Assembly (NCBI GenBank): GCA_965214015.1 | Contig: CBDCAS010000019.1 | Location: 62,001-126,000 of the forward strand | Source of the DNA: CBDCAS01 sp965214015 | Lineage (GTDB): Bacteria > Pseudomonadota > Gammaproteobacteria > Coxiellales > Coxiellaceae | Direction: 5' to 3' | Length of the DNA: 64,000 nucleotides | Shown: positions 33,644 to 43,728 of the stretch, piece after piece | How positions within the stretch are numbered: position 1 is the stretch's first letter | Layout of the letters: each line of letters starts with the position of its first letter | The notes under the pieces: generated by a model | Databases searched by the model: none | What the model was told of the DNA's origin: nothing | The model's input: the letters and a program-made list of their open reading frames with translations, nothing else | Translations under genes and position numbers: made by a program

Positions 33644-34483
33644 TCAATTTGATTTAAGAAAAAAACGAATCCGTTTTAGATGACGATGCTTATCAAGAAC
33701 CTTGGTTCTTGCGTGTAAATAGCGACTATTACTCAATAACAAAATTTGATTTTTAACTAATAAAAGTGATCTTAATAAGAAAGGACTATAAACCAGCGTT
33801 TCAAATTCAACTAAAGCATGGTACTGAACACTCGTTAAACTATCAACATCGATAATGTCCCGACGATAACGAATATTGCCGTGTTGGTCCATCACAGGCG
33901 CGATAATATAGGATGTATTCTTTTTAAATTCCAAGGGTACAATTATTTTAACAGGTTGAGTTTGTAACACTTCAATTGTTTTTTGAGAGAGCTGTTGGAG
34001 CAGCCTATGAGTATCGACTAAAAGATTAGTACCCCCTCCATAACGATCGTGTTGAATGACTTGTAAACCGAAAAAATTAGGAACTATGACTTCATAAGAA
34101 CAGTCGGTATGTAAAAGAAATTCATCCATGGTATGGGATCGAGCCAAGGTCTGATGACCATGGCTCCCCCCTGATTTAATGTCCCACATCGCACGATAAC
34201 AGGCATCGTGTCGATGGATTTCACCGAGATGACTTGCAATCTTTTGCAAAGTCATGCCACCTGTATCACTATATTTTATCGCTACTAAACACAGACCATA
34301 TTCTATTAAGGCACGATGTATCGTCGCCAATTTAGAATCGACTTGATCAAAACAGCTCAACTCACAATAACATTGCGCAGGCCATTGTAGGGGCTTGATA
34401 TTATTTTTTAATATACTAATATCATTTAAGATAGATCCATTATTATACAGCATCCAATATACCATGGGTGGACGCTTAATCAT
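33644..34483 (-). CDS. TauD/TfdA-like Fe(II)/2-oxoglutarate dioxygenase
   Basis: 279 residues. The facial triad is visible as HTDCSYE (H125, D127) and the distal histidine in SNSRYLHART (H257), with R259 placed to bind 2-oxoglutarate. GGGTNLLVDT after the HxD motif is the usual TauD/clavaminate-synthase block. The enzyme should hydroxylate or desaturate a small substrate using Fe(II), O2 and 2-oxoglutarate. It is the first gene of a two-gene operon with an ATP-grasp ligase. Two extra histidine-rich patches (GEIHRHDACY, GGSHGHQT) precede the triad. The natural substrate is unknown. Confidence 0.72.
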   Translation of the reverse strand: MIKRPPMVYWMLYNNGSILNDISILKNNIKPLQWPAQCYCELSCFDQVDSKLATIHRALIEYGLCLVAIKYSDTGGMTLQKIASHLGEIHRHDACYRAMWDIKSGGSHGHQTLARSHTMDEFLLHTDCSYEVIVPNFFGLQVIQHDRYGGGTNLLVDTHRLLQQLSQKTIEVLQTQPVKIIVPLEFKKNTSYIIAPVMDQHGNIRYRRDIIDVDSLTSVQYHALVEFETLVYSPFLLRSLLLVKNQILLLSNSRYLHARTKVLDKHRHLKRIRFFLKSN

Positions 34484-34580
34484 TAAGCCAACCGATATCC
34501 TTATTTTTTACAACACAATAATTTAAAAAATATATAATAAAAATTTATTGTATAATAGTACCATTAAAATAGACACGACT

Positions 34581-35330
34581 TTAGGATGTCCGCTTTTTAT
34601 TTAGCATATTCAAAAAATCTAAAGGCATAGGAAATACCACTGTGGAGGTACGATCGCCCGCTAAATCTAATAATGTTTGCAAATAACGTAATTGAATAGA
34701 TTCTGGCTGCGTTGATAAGATAGTAGCAGCTTCTTTAAGTGTATCGGCTGCTTGCAGCTCACCTTCGGCATTAATCACTTTAGCACGACGCTCCCGTTCA
34801 GCCTCTGCTTGACGTGCAATAGCGCGAATCATTGTCTCATTCAGATCCACATGTTTAATCTCAACATTAATAACCTTAATGCCCCAAGCATCAGTAGCTG
34901 CATCTAAAATACTCCGAATGTCTTTGTTTAATTTATCGCGTTCTGATAGCATTTCATCTAAATCATGTCGCCCTAATACGGAACGTAATGTAGTTTGTGC
35001 TAATTGGCTAGTCGCTTCAAAATAATCTTCCACTTGAATAATCGCTTTTTCAGGATCGACCACACGAAAATACACCACAGCATTAACACGAACAGAGACA
35101 TTGTCTTTTGAAATGACATCCTGACTTGGCACATCCATCACCACTGTTCGTAGTTGCACACGTGCCATTTGCTGAATAATAGGCACCACAATAATCAAAC
35201 CCGGCCCCTTTACTTTCCAAAATCGCCCTAAGGTAAAAATAACCCCTCTTTCATATTCTTTTAAAATATTAATGGCACTCAATAAGAAAATGGCAAAGAA
35301 AACAAGGGCAATATATAGAAGTATTGTCAT
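34581..35330 (-). CDS. Slipin / stomatin-like SPFH membrane protein
   Basis: 249 residues. One N-terminal membrane helix (4-22) is followed by an SPFH domain (KEYERGVIFTLGRFWKVKGPG, TVVMDVPSQDVISKDNVSVRV) and a helical oligomerisation region (RQAEAERERRAKVINAEGE). These proteins form large rings that organise membrane microdomains and regulate proteases. Bacterial slipins usually lie beside an nfeD gene; none is seen on either side here. It is probably a single-gene unit. Confidence 0.88.
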   Translation of the reverse strand: MTILLYIALVFFAIFLLSAINILKEYERGVIFTLGRFWKVKGPGLIIVVPIIQQMARVQLRTVVMDVPSQDVISKDNVSVRVNAVVYFRVVDPEKAIIQVEDYFEATSQLAQTTLRSVLGRHDLDEMLSERDKLNKDIRSILDAATDAWGIKVINVEIKHVDLNETMIRAIARQAEAERERRAKVINAEGELQAADTLKEAATILSTQPESIQLRYLQTLLDLAGDRTSTVVFPMPLDFLNMLNKKRTS

Positions 35331-35549
35331 AATTGATTATTCCTTTATTTTAATATGTAATTAGCCTTATACGTACTTATTCTATGATAAAATCCGATAA
35401 AATAATCACTCTTTTAAATTTACTAGCTCTACTGCCAAATAAGGTAAGCGAAGCTCGCTATAATAAAGGGTCAAAAATACCAGGTCGACAATTCTATACT
35501 AGCGATTTACAAACAGAAGTGCTACTACTTCTTATAAACAAAGCGGCAC

Positions 35550-38500
35550 TCATTGTTCAGGTGGTACCACATTAGGCACTTGAACCATATCCCAAGTGGG
35601 CACCTCAGTACCATTAGGTGGTGGCGGATAAAAAACAAACGGATTGCTAGCTGGGTTAGCCACAGCCACTATGGCACAACTGTTACCATTACAAGATGGT
35701 GGTACCCCATTACTTTCACAAGAGTAACCCATAATTCGATAATGAGCTTCTGTGACGACCTGAAATAATAATGAAAGCGTCGATGGTATATGTAACCGAT
35801 CTATATGCAGGTCAAGTTTTGAAATATCCCCAAAGCGAGTTGACAAAGTGACAAGTTTATTACATAGCTGATTAAAAATATCAGTTAGTCTGTCCACAAT
35901 GCTCCTTTTTTCATCATATGAAACATCTGAATTATTGTATGAAAAAAATTGCTTTTCTAATTTTAAAACCTCTTGACTTGCTGCCTGTGCTATATTAGAA
36001 ATTTCAGTTAATTCTATTCGATACAATTCTATAGGATCATCTTCCTGTTGCTCTACCCCATGAGCTTGATTTAAATTACACTCTTGTAAAAAGAGCTCCA
36101 TTTGTTCCAAAATATTAGAAATATTTTTAAGATAGAGTTTATTTTCGTCTACCTTCCGATAGCTTTCTATCGCTAGACAAAGCCTAGCTATGGTGGTTAC
36201 AGGTCGTGTACTAGCACTTGGTATATTCAGCACAACAGCTAGCTCTTGTTCATCAATAGCACTTATCTGAAATAATACTTTGTCTTCTTCTTTAGAATAT
36301 GTCCACAAAAAATCTTGGTATTGTCCTGAGTTAACTCTACTAATCATATCTTTAATACGACTGTTATCTATCTGATTTAAATCTAGTAATTCGCCCAAGG
36401 CTGTTACGATTAAATTACGAATAATATCGGACATTTTTTCTTTTGCACAACGAATGTCTTGTTCAGACAACTGGATATCTTTTGCAATACTTTTTAGGCG
36501 CTCTACTAGCAATGGATATAATATTTGCTCATCATATCTAAGATAGTATTTATATAAACCCTTTTCAATTGCATCTTTTACTCCTTCACTCTGTAATCGT
36601 AAGTCGATAATATCGTAATTCTTCGCTAAAATCGTTTGCTCTAAGTTTTTTAATACTATTGATTCCTCTAATTGTAACATAGTACTAGATACACTTTCTT
36701 GCCATATTTTGGGATTGCTATCAGAGTCAATAATAGAGGTCGCTGCACTAGCAGATCTAGACAGGGTGGCAGCTGTTTCTCCTGTACTAGGAACCATAGT
36801 CTCATTTTTTAGATCTTGCATAAAAGAGTGTGTTTTATTTTGTTTCTTTCGCCTCTTTTTAAAAGAAGCAATCGGAGACTCTTTTTGCAACAACACAGTC
36901 ACTGAAAGCCAAGCATCTTGGCAGGAGGTTATACGAGCTTCTATATCCTGTATCATTTGACGATTGCATGCTAGCGCAATACCACATTGGCGATACCAAG
37001 TAGTTAACTCTATTAAGGTATCTCTTTCAGATTTTAAAACAGTATATTGTTCTTCAAATGAGTTAGCAAGACTCATAATTCCATCATACTGCAATTTTTG
37101 CAAATCATATTTTATAAAATTATCAAGGCATTGCGTTGTTTTTTCTAATAATACTTTACAATGGTGATGATATTTTTCAGTAATCTGTAGAAACTCCTTT
37201 TTTATATTGGAACAATGATCACTAAACATTACTTGAAATAGCTGATAGCCCTCATCGATAGAATTTTTATCGACTGAAAATAATGATGTAGGATGCTGAG
37301 TGTTCTTGACGTTTTGATATAAAAAATCAATTTCATGTTTCTTATTGGTAATAAAAGTGGTGTACTCAATATCCCCTTGTACTATTTCTTCTAAGAATTT
37401 TTTAGCTTCTGGGCTACGAGATATTAAATTGAGTTTTTTTAATATATTCATTGGACTATCATTAGGATTCTCTATACTTTGATTCACATCAGAAATAAAC
37501 CCTTTATAAAAGTTTATTAGGGAGTTTAAGGATCTTTCAGCTATTTTAAATTTATTATTTGCAACAGCATTGATACTATGTTGTTGTTCCCTCGTTTTTT
37601 GCACAGAATGAATGGAATGCTTAATCATTGATAGGCTATTTTTAAAATTATTAATTATCTTTCCAACATCCTGCATATCCTTTCTTTCTCTATCAAGTAA
37701 TACACCTAGTCCCTGTATTGCCTCATCAGTTGGCAATGTTTCAACTTCGATACTAGATATTTCTAATTCTATACCTGAATTCTGTGCCATTTCTTTTAGG
37801 AAGCCTTGTCGTTTCTTAAGGATATCATCGATACCAACTAATCCTTTAAAGTCAATCAATAACAATGGTGGAGTCTTTTGTACTTCTTTTTTAAATTTTA
37901 ATAATTCTAATTTTATATAATCTAGAGAGTCTCTAAAATTGTTCTGTATTTTCAGAACATTGTTAAACTGAACCTCAGAATCTTTCAGAAATTTTTCTAA
38001 CGATTGTAATTCTTCTTGATATAAATCTCTATTTCTATATTGAGATTCCTTATCTCTTAATTTCAATATAGAACTATTTATTCTCTTTTTTACAGGCTTT
38101 AATCTTTTTAAATTATCTGATAAATTATTATATTGTAATCCTATATTTCCTACCCACTGTTTATATTCTTCCTGCAAAAAATAATAGCGCTGATGGCAAT
38201 GATTGTCTTTCAATTTTTCTAATTTTGAAAAATGTTTTTTAAAATCGACTGTATTATAAAACACCCGTATGGTTGATAATAGTATAAGATAGGACTCCAG
38301 CGATTGATAATGTTCTTTTGATAAAGTGTTCAGGTCTACAACTTTAGAAGATGGTGTATTATCAAACTTAGATGGTAATAAATTAATTAGATCTTTAGGA
38401 TATCTGAGCAACTGAGTAAGTTTATGTAAATTACGACTACCAGTGATATTATTGTAACAATACAAGATAAGATTTTTAACATCTACCTCCTCCATATGAA

Positions 38501-40805
38501 TAATAATCAATAACCATAGAGCATAATTGGACTCATATGCTTTTTCCTCAATGCTAACTATTTCTTTTTGCAAAGACTCAATTTTTCTCGAATAATTCTG
38601 AATATAATGCTCAAGCTTTAAATCAGTTCTTTCATCATAATTGTTCTTTTGTAGCACAACCAATTGATTTATTAAATCTATATTTACATTTTTATTATTA
38701 AAATTATAAAGCAAATAAGATATCTCTTTTATCATACTTTGAATATAATTATCTTGATCAGGATTTAAAATTAGCTCATATTTTGACAATATTTTAATAT
38801 TTTTTTTACTAAGCTGATTGTTATCAGAAATAATTTTTAAATAGATTTTTATCTTATTTAAAATACCCATATGGGATTCAAAACTAGAATCTGAATGTAA
38901 CAGATCTAAAGCAGAGATTCGCACCATGATAAAAAAGAGGTAGGATGACTTTTGTGTCAAATAAGAAAATTTTGATGTAATATCTTGCTTATTTATACTC
39001 TCCATATGAAAACGAGAGCCCTCTTTTGAATACAATTTTTCAAGAAATTCGATGTATTGCCTAGAGTATTTTAAACGTAATAAGAGCCATGCTTTAAAGT
39101 CATGCTTACAATTATTAATCCTTAGCTCTGCTAAGGATTCCTCAATCTCTTTAGCAGATTCATTGACAATATTAAAGAGCACAACAATAATATAAGTTTT
39201 TACATCGCAGCCTAAATAATCCTTATTTTTTAAAAACTCAGGTACTATCTGTTTCAAAACACACATAATCATAAGATGACATACAGCAGCTAGTCGACTG
39301 CTGATCATTGATAAACGTGTATAGATATCATCCACATTTTCTCTTGTAATTTTTTCCCGATCATTTAAGATAGATTGGTAGATTACTTCTTCCATTTTTA
39401 TGAGATTAACGATTTCGTATAATAAATAATCGATACAAGAGAACGGCACCAGATTTATCAACTTTCCATCTTTTAAAAACCGATGTAAATTATTATCTCT
39501 ATTGCGCCAAAATATTTTCTCAAAAACAGTAGAATCAAATGGAATTTGATTCTTTTCTTTTTCTGTGAAGTAATCAGGTTTTTTGAGGTTTTTAATATTT
39601 TTCTGATATTCATTGTGCGTTTTTCTAAAATTTCTTTCGGGTTTTTTCTCTCTAGCAGATAAATCACTTGATAAAAAATAGATAACAAGATCATGAAGAT
39701 CTGATATACAGTCAACACTTCTTAACCATTTTTCAAAAAGCTTGGGATTTTTCTGGCATAATTCTAGTAGGATCATACAAAAAAAAGAGGGATGAACACC
39801 AGAGAGCATTTGCTTAGTACTCATGCATCGTGTCATCATCACTTCGTGCCAAGGCTCTAGTAATGAAATTGAGTTAGGATCGAATTTAATGATATCTAAA
39901 CTATAAATACTCTTGACAAATTTTATTTGATTATCTTCCATAGCAAATAAAAATACCAATAACATGAAAGAAGATGGTTTTAATCCATGCAACCATTGCG
40001 ATGATCCTTTTTCATGCTGAAATTTATTCAGCGTGTCACACATCAAATTAACTGACTTTGAAACAAGATAAAATACTTCTTCAAATTTATATTTTTTCTT
40101 CTTATCTGAGAATAAATATATTGAGAAATCTCTAATGACAGGGATGATAATTCTAATAAATTCTTGCAATCTTTTTAGAATATGTTGATCGTCTTTATAA
40201 TATTTAATAAGAAATTGTGTTAATGACTCTTCTGAAAGCTTTAGTAACAACTCTTTCACTTTTTTACTAAATTTTTTGTCATAATGGCTAGGTAATAATT
40301 TTTGGTATGTACTTTCAATCTGCTGATACAGATAAAACACAATAGGCTCGTTTAAAAATGTATAGGCACTGGCTATTTCTTTAAATTTATTTTCTCGAAA
40401 AAGGATTGTAGTACAAGCTTCATGGTATTCTATAATTAGATTAAGCTTTTGCTGTGCTGTTTGATCATTTTTGGAAAGATGATTCTTTTGTAAAAAATAC
40501 CCTTGATATTTAGAATCGACCTCCTGCTTAAAATATTTTAATTGCTTATCGCAAGCATGTATAAACCAAACTTCTTTGTCATCTTGTTCAAATACTATCA
40601 AGTCCCCACGTTTTACCGCTTCGATATCTTTATCATGAAGTGGTGATGACATAAAGTATAAGTCTGGATATTTATTTAAATTATGACATTTATCAGGGTG
40701 CGTTTTTTTTGCTTTCTCAAGATATTTTTGTCTAAGGCCATATATATTGGAACCAACCTCTAGATTAAATAACGAAAAATAATCAACTGCAGAAGCTTCT
40801 GGCAT
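35550..40805 (-). CDS. Giant coiled-coil protein with an N-terminal split J-domain (candidate Dot/Icm effector)
   Basis: 1751 residues and strikingly A+T-rich compared with the flanking housekeeping genes. The N-terminus looks like a DnaJ domain: YLEKAKKTHPDK with HPD at 36-38. The helix-III segment FKEIASAYTFLNEP appears only at about 141-154, so roughly 80-100 residues are inserted inside the J-domain. From about 170 to 1650 it is almost entirely helical with many coiled-coil stretches and no membrane segment. The last 80 residues are Cys- and Pro-rich (FYPPPPNGTEVPTW). No enzyme motif was recognised. AGGA precedes the ATG, and a PmrA-like tandem box overlaps the promoter. It could recruit host or bacterial Hsp70; effector status is inference. 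Confidence 0.6.
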   Translation of the reverse strand: MPEASAVDYFSLFNLEVGSNIYGLRQKYLEKAKKTHPDKCHNLNKYPDLYFMSSPLHDKDIEAVKRGDLIVFEQDDKEVWFIHACDKQLKYFKQEVDSKYQGYFLQKNHLSKNDQTAQQKLNLIIEYHEACTTILFRENKFKEIASAYTFLNEPIVFYLYQQIESTYQKLLPSHYDKKFSKKVKELLLKLSEESLTQFLIKYYKDDQHILKRLQEFIRIIIPVIRDFSIYLFSDKKKKYKFEEVFYLVSKSVNLMCDTLNKFQHEKGSSQWLHGLKPSSFMLLVFLFAMEDNQIKFVKSIYSLDIIKFDPNSISLLEPWHEVMMTRCMSTKQMLSGVHPSFFCMILLELCQKNPKLFEKWLRSVDCISDLHDLVIYFLSSDLSAREKKPERNFRKTHNEYQKNIKNLKKPDYFTEKEKNQIPFDSTVFEKIFWRNRDNNLHRFLKDGKLINLVPFSCIDYLLYEIVNLIKMEEVIYQSILNDREKITRENVDDIYTRLSMISSRLAAVCHLMIMCVLKQIVPEFLKNKDYLGCDVKTYIIVVLFNIVNESAKEIEESLAELRINNCKHDFKAWLLLRLKYSRQYIEFLEKLYSKEGSRFHMESINKQDITSKFSYLTQKSSYLFFIMVRISALDLLHSDSSFESHMGILNKIKIYLKIISDNNQLSKKNIKILSKYELILNPDQDNYIQSMIKEISYLLYNFNNKNVNIDLINQLVVLQKNNYDERTDLKLEHYIQNYSRKIESLQKEIVSIEEKAYESNYALWLLIIIHMEEVDVKNLILYCYNNITGSRNLHKLTQLLRYPKDLINLLPSKFDNTPSSKVVDLNTLSKEHYQSLESYLILLSTIRVFYNTVDFKKHFSKLEKLKDNHCHQRYYFLQEEYKQWVGNIGLQYNNLSDNLKRLKPVKKRINSSILKLRDKESQYRNRDLYQEELQSLEKFLKDSEVQFNNVLKIQNNFRDSLDYIKLELLKFKKEVQKTPPLLLIDFKGLVGIDDILKKRQGFLKEMAQNSGIELEISSIEVETLPTDEAIQGLGVLLDRERKDMQDVGKIINNFKNSLSMIKHSIHSVQKTREQQHSINAVANNKFKIAERSLNSLINFYKGFISDVNQSIENPNDSPMNILKKLNLISRSPEAKKFLEEIVQGDIEYTTFITNKKHEIDFLYQNVKNTQHPTSLFSVDKNSIDEGYQLFQVMFSDHCSNIKKEFLQITEKYHHHCKVLLEKTTQCLDNFIKYDLQKLQYDGIMSLANSFEEQYTVLKSERDTLIELTTWYRQCGIALACNRQMIQDIEARITSCQDAWLSVTVLLQKESPIASFKKRRKKQNKTHSFMQDLKNETMVPSTGETAATLSRSASAATSIIDSDSNPKIWQESVSSTMLQLEESIVLKNLEQTILAKNYDIIDLRLQSEGVKDAIEKGLYKYYLRYDEQILYPLLVERLKSIAKDIQLSEQDIRCAKEKMSDIIRNLIVTALGELLDLNQIDNSRIKDMISRVNSGQYQDFLWTYSKEEDKVLFQISAIDEQELAVVLNIPSASTRPVTTIARLCLAIESYRKVDENKLYLKNISNILEQMELFLQECNLNQAHGVEQQEDDPIELYRIELTEISNIAQAASQEVLKLEKQFFSYNNSDVSYDEKRSIVDRLTDIFNQLCNKLVTLSTRFGDISKLDLHIDRLHIPSTLSLLFQVVTEAHYRIMGYSCESNGVPPSCNGNSCAIVAVANPASNPFVFYPPPPNGTEVPTWDMVQVPNVVPPEQ

Positions 40806-40836
40806 TACTAAATCCTAACTGTTAATTAAAAAATAA

Positions 40837-40842
40837 ATTATA
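40837..40842 (-). promoter_or_regulatory. -10 box of the giant J-protein gene
   Basis: TATAAT on the minus strand, 31 nt before the start codon and 7 nt downstream of the PmrA-like box. With a 17-nt spacer the -35 region would fall inside that box. Confidence 0.55.
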
Positions 40843-40849
40843 AAGATTT

Positions 40850-40869
40850 TGTATTAATAAAATATTAAA
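40850..40869 (-). promoter_or_regulatory. PmrA-like tandem box
   Basis: On the minus strand two TTAAT half-sites are separated by six bases (11-bp period) as tTTAATATT-TT-aTTAATACa. This matches the published Legionella/Coxiella PmrA consensus cTTAATatt-N2-cTTAATatt in the half-sites and spacing. In A+T-rich DNA such pairs occur by chance, so the support comes from its place over the -35 region of the best effector candidate. Confidence 0.5.
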
Positions 40870-40885
40870 TGTTAACCTATTTTAT

Positions 40886-42271
40886 TCAGAAACCCTGCCG
40901 CCATACGGTCCCTTTGGCAGTGTCTTCAATGGTAATACCCATATCCATCAATTCTTTGCGAATTGCATCGGCCTGTTGCCAGTCTTTTTGATCGCGTGCA
41001 CGTTGACGTGTATTAATTAAAGCTGCAATTTTTTTAACATCAACTGAGCAGGCTTGGCCTTGAAAATATACTTCAGGGTCTTTCTGTAATAACATCAAAA
41101 CACCGGCTAATTTTTTTAACTGATGGGCATAAGCTGCTGCTTTATCATTCTTATTCGATTCACGTAACCGTTGGATATGACGCGCTAAATCAAATAAAAC
41201 AGACAATGCCTCAGGAGTATTAAAATCATCATCCATAGCTTCTATAAAGCGCGCTTTAAACTCACAGGTTTGTTCATTTTCAAAATCAACGACTGGCATG
41301 CCTCGCAAAGCCATATACAAACGATTTAATCCATGGCGTAATGCAGATAGATTGGCCTCAGTATAATTAACAGGACTCCGATAATGCGCTGACAGCATAA
41401 AGTAGCGAATGAGTTCTGCATCGTATTGTGCCAAAACCTCACGAATTAAATAAAAATTACCTAAGGATTTTGACATTTTTTCGCCATCTACCTGCAATAA
41501 ACCTGCATGCATCCATAGGTGTGCAAAATCACAACCCTCTACTGCCTCCGATTGGGCAATTTCATTTTCATGGTGCGGGAATTTCAAATCAAGCCCTCCG
41601 CCATGAATATCAAAGGGCTGACCTAATAAATCCGTTGACATGACTGAGCATTCAATATGCCAACCAGGACGTCCTTCTCCCCAAGGAGAGGCCCATTTGG
41701 GTTCATTGGGTTTGGCTTTTTTCCATAGCACAAAATCTAATGGATTGCGTTTTTCTTCATTTAAAGCAACCCGAGCTCCGGCATTAAGTTGCTCAAGATC
41801 ACGATGTGATAACTTGCCATACTTAGGGAATTGGTGCACATCATAATACACATCACCGAGTTCTGTCACATAAGCATAAGCTCGTTCTATTAATCGTTCG
41901 ATCAATGCAATCATCTTTGGGATATATTGCGTTGCACGCGGTTCCTGATCAGGTGCTAATAGCATTAATGCCTGCTCATCTTCATGCATCGCATCAATAA
42001 ACCGTTGGGCTAATGCACTCCAAGACTCGTTATTATCATAAGCCCGTTGAATAATCTTATCATCAATATCCGTAATATTACGCACATAATGCACTTGATA
42101 ACCGCGCCAACGTAAATAACGAACCACCATATCAAAAACAATCATCGAACGTGCATGACCAATATGACAAAAATCATAAACGGTCATACCACACACATAA
42201 AGAGTGACATGCTTAGCTTTAATCGGTGTTAACTTGGACTTTGTTTGAGTAAGGCTATTATAAATGTGCAT
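40886..42271 (-). CDS. cysS: Cysteinyl-tRNA synthetase
   Basis: Class I aminoacyl-tRNA synthetase charging tRNA-Cys, 461 residues. The zinc-binding cysteine lies in VCGMTVYDFCHIGHARS together with the HIGH motif. The second zinc block is WHIECSVM...HGGGLDLKFPHHENE, and the KMSKS motif is GEKMSKSLGNF. Full length. Its start overlaps the end of gltX by 14 nt, so the two synthetases share a transcript. Confidence 0.97.
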   Translation of the reverse strand: MHIYNSLTQTKSKLTPIKAKHVTLYVCGMTVYDFCHIGHARSMIVFDMVVRYLRWRGYQVHYVRNITDIDDKIIQRAYDNNESWSALAQRFIDAMHEDEQALMLLAPDQEPRATQYIPKMIALIERLIERAYAYVTELGDVYYDVHQFPKYGKLSHRDLEQLNAGARVALNEEKRNPLDFVLWKKAKPNEPKWASPWGEGRPGWHIECSVMSTDLLGQPFDIHGGGLDLKFPHHENEIAQSEAVEGCDFAHLWMHAGLLQVDGEKMSKSLGNFYLIREVLAQYDAELIRYFMLSAHYRSPVNYTEANLSALRHGLNRLYMALRGMPVVDFENEQTCEFKARFIEAMDDDFNTPEALSVLFDLARHIQRLRESNKNDKAAAYAHQLKKLAGVLMLLQKDPEVYFQGQACSVDVKKIAALINTRQRARDQKDWQQADAIRKELMDMGITIEDTAKGTVWRQGF

Positions 42272-43661
42272 GCCTTAGTCGCCTTTCTACCTCTTGATTC
42301 CCCAACAACCCCATTATTTTTGCTAATTCAGGGCCATGAACCTGACCTGTTAAAGCAATGCGCAATGGCATAAATAAGGCACTCCCTTTAAGATTAAGCG
42401 TTGATTTTAAATGACCAATCAAATCACGATATTCTACACCCTTTTCTACTATAAAATTAACAGCACATTCAAAGTAGTGAGGACTCACATTCTCTAATAG
42501 CCCCTTTTGTTCTGCATTCAATACAAAATTAGTAGATAATAACAATTGAATCCAATGAGCTATGTCACTAGGAAATAATACATTAGGCTGGATCGTTTCA
42601 ACAAAAAAATTACGTTGTTCCTCAGGGACTTGTTGCTCTAATGCCGTACCTGCCCATAACCAAAAACTACGTTGATCTAAATCCGCTACAGCCTGCTTTT
42701 GCCAATAGTGCAGTGCCTCTAAATGAAATTGTGCGGGTGATTTGGCTAAAGACGAAATATGAAATTGCGCTGCTAAATTTTCAAAAGAAAGCAATTCATC
42801 ATGACCATAATAATGCCCTAAGCGCGCCATATAGTTTACCAACGCCTTGGCTAAATACCCATCATGACGCAGTGCTTCAATACTGCGGCTGCCATGGCGT
42901 TTTGATAGCGGGCTGCTATCATGACCAACAATTAATGCAATGTGCCCATAAGTGGGGGCTGTTAAACCTAATGTATTTAATATCATTAATTGCCGCGGCG
43001 TATTGGTAAGATGATCTTCACCGCGCAAGGCATGAGTGACCCCCATTAGTGCATCATCAATGGCATTGCAATATAAAAAAGGTGCACTACCATCCGAACG
43101 TCGAATAATAAAATCACTAATATCATCGCTATTAAATTGTTGATGACCTCGCACTAGATCATCAAACTCAATTATCTCCCCAGACACTACTGCAAAACGC
43201 AAGCTTGGCTTTACACCTTGTTCCCTTTTTTTTTGACGCTGCGCTTCATTTAATAGGCGACAAGTTCCTGGGTAGCGGGGCGGTTGATTTGCAGCACGCT
43301 GTCTTTTGCGTTGTAATGCCAGCTCTTTTTCACTGCAAAAACAAGGATACGCTCGACCCATCGTTTCTAGACGTTGATAGTAGTCGTCATAAAGTGATTG
43401 GCGCTCTGATTGATGATACGGGCCATAGCCTTGATCATGATTTGGGCCTTCTTGCCAAGAAAGACCCAACCACAGTAAATCCTCCATTAAAGCATCTGTA
43501 TAACGCTGCTCTGAACGCACTTGATCAGTATCTTCAATACGCAAAAGCCACTGACCATGACTCTGTTTTGCTAACAATGCATTAAACAATGCAGTACGTG
43601 CATTGCCTAAATGCATCAGCCCAGTGGGGCTAGGACAAAATCGTGTCTTTAACTCACTCAC
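42258..43661 (-). CDS. gltX: Glutamyl-tRNA synthetase
   Basis: Class I synthetase charging tRNA-Glu, 467 residues. The HIGH-type motif is SPTGLMHLGNART, the KMSKS-type motif is LSKRHGSRS, and a zinc-site pattern is seen at CFCSEKEL with YPGTC. With gatCAB in the same window it may also mischarge tRNA-Gln (established for non-discriminating enzymes, not provable here). First gene of gltX-cysS, divergent from lpxH. Confidence 0.96.
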   Translation of the reverse strand: MSELKTRFCPSPTGLMHLGNARTALFNALLAKQSHGQWLLRIEDTDQVRSEQRYTDALMEDLLWLGLSWQEGPNHDQGYGPYHQSERQSLYDDYYQRLETMGRAYPCFCSEKELALQRKRQRAANQPPRYPGTCRLLNEAQRQKKREQGVKPSLRFAVVSGEIIEFDDLVRGHQQFNSDDISDFIIRRSDGSAPFLYCNAIDDALMGVTHALRGEDHLTNTPRQLMILNTLGLTAPTYGHIALIVGHDSSPLSKRHGSRSIEALRHDGYLAKALVNYMARLGHYYGHDELLSFENLAAQFHISSLAKSPAQFHLEALHYWQKQAVADLDQRSFWLWAGTALEQQVPEEQRNFFVETIQPNVLFPSDIAHWIQLLLSTNFVLNAEQKGLLENVSPHYFECAVNFIVEKGVEYRDLIGHLKSTLNLKGSALFMPLRIALTGQVHGPELAKIMGLLGNQEVERRLRHAHL

Positions 43662-43728
43662 ACTTTATCTCAATTCAAAAACTGACTATTATGACAATTT
43701 TTCAATGCCTTTAATAGAGTTGTTCTTT

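Noticed and set aside
35384..35575. Plus-strand open frame of 63 codons between the slipin and the giant gene
   Set aside because: No ribosome-binding site, overlaps the end of the giant gene and shows no domain; also not an nfeD remnant.
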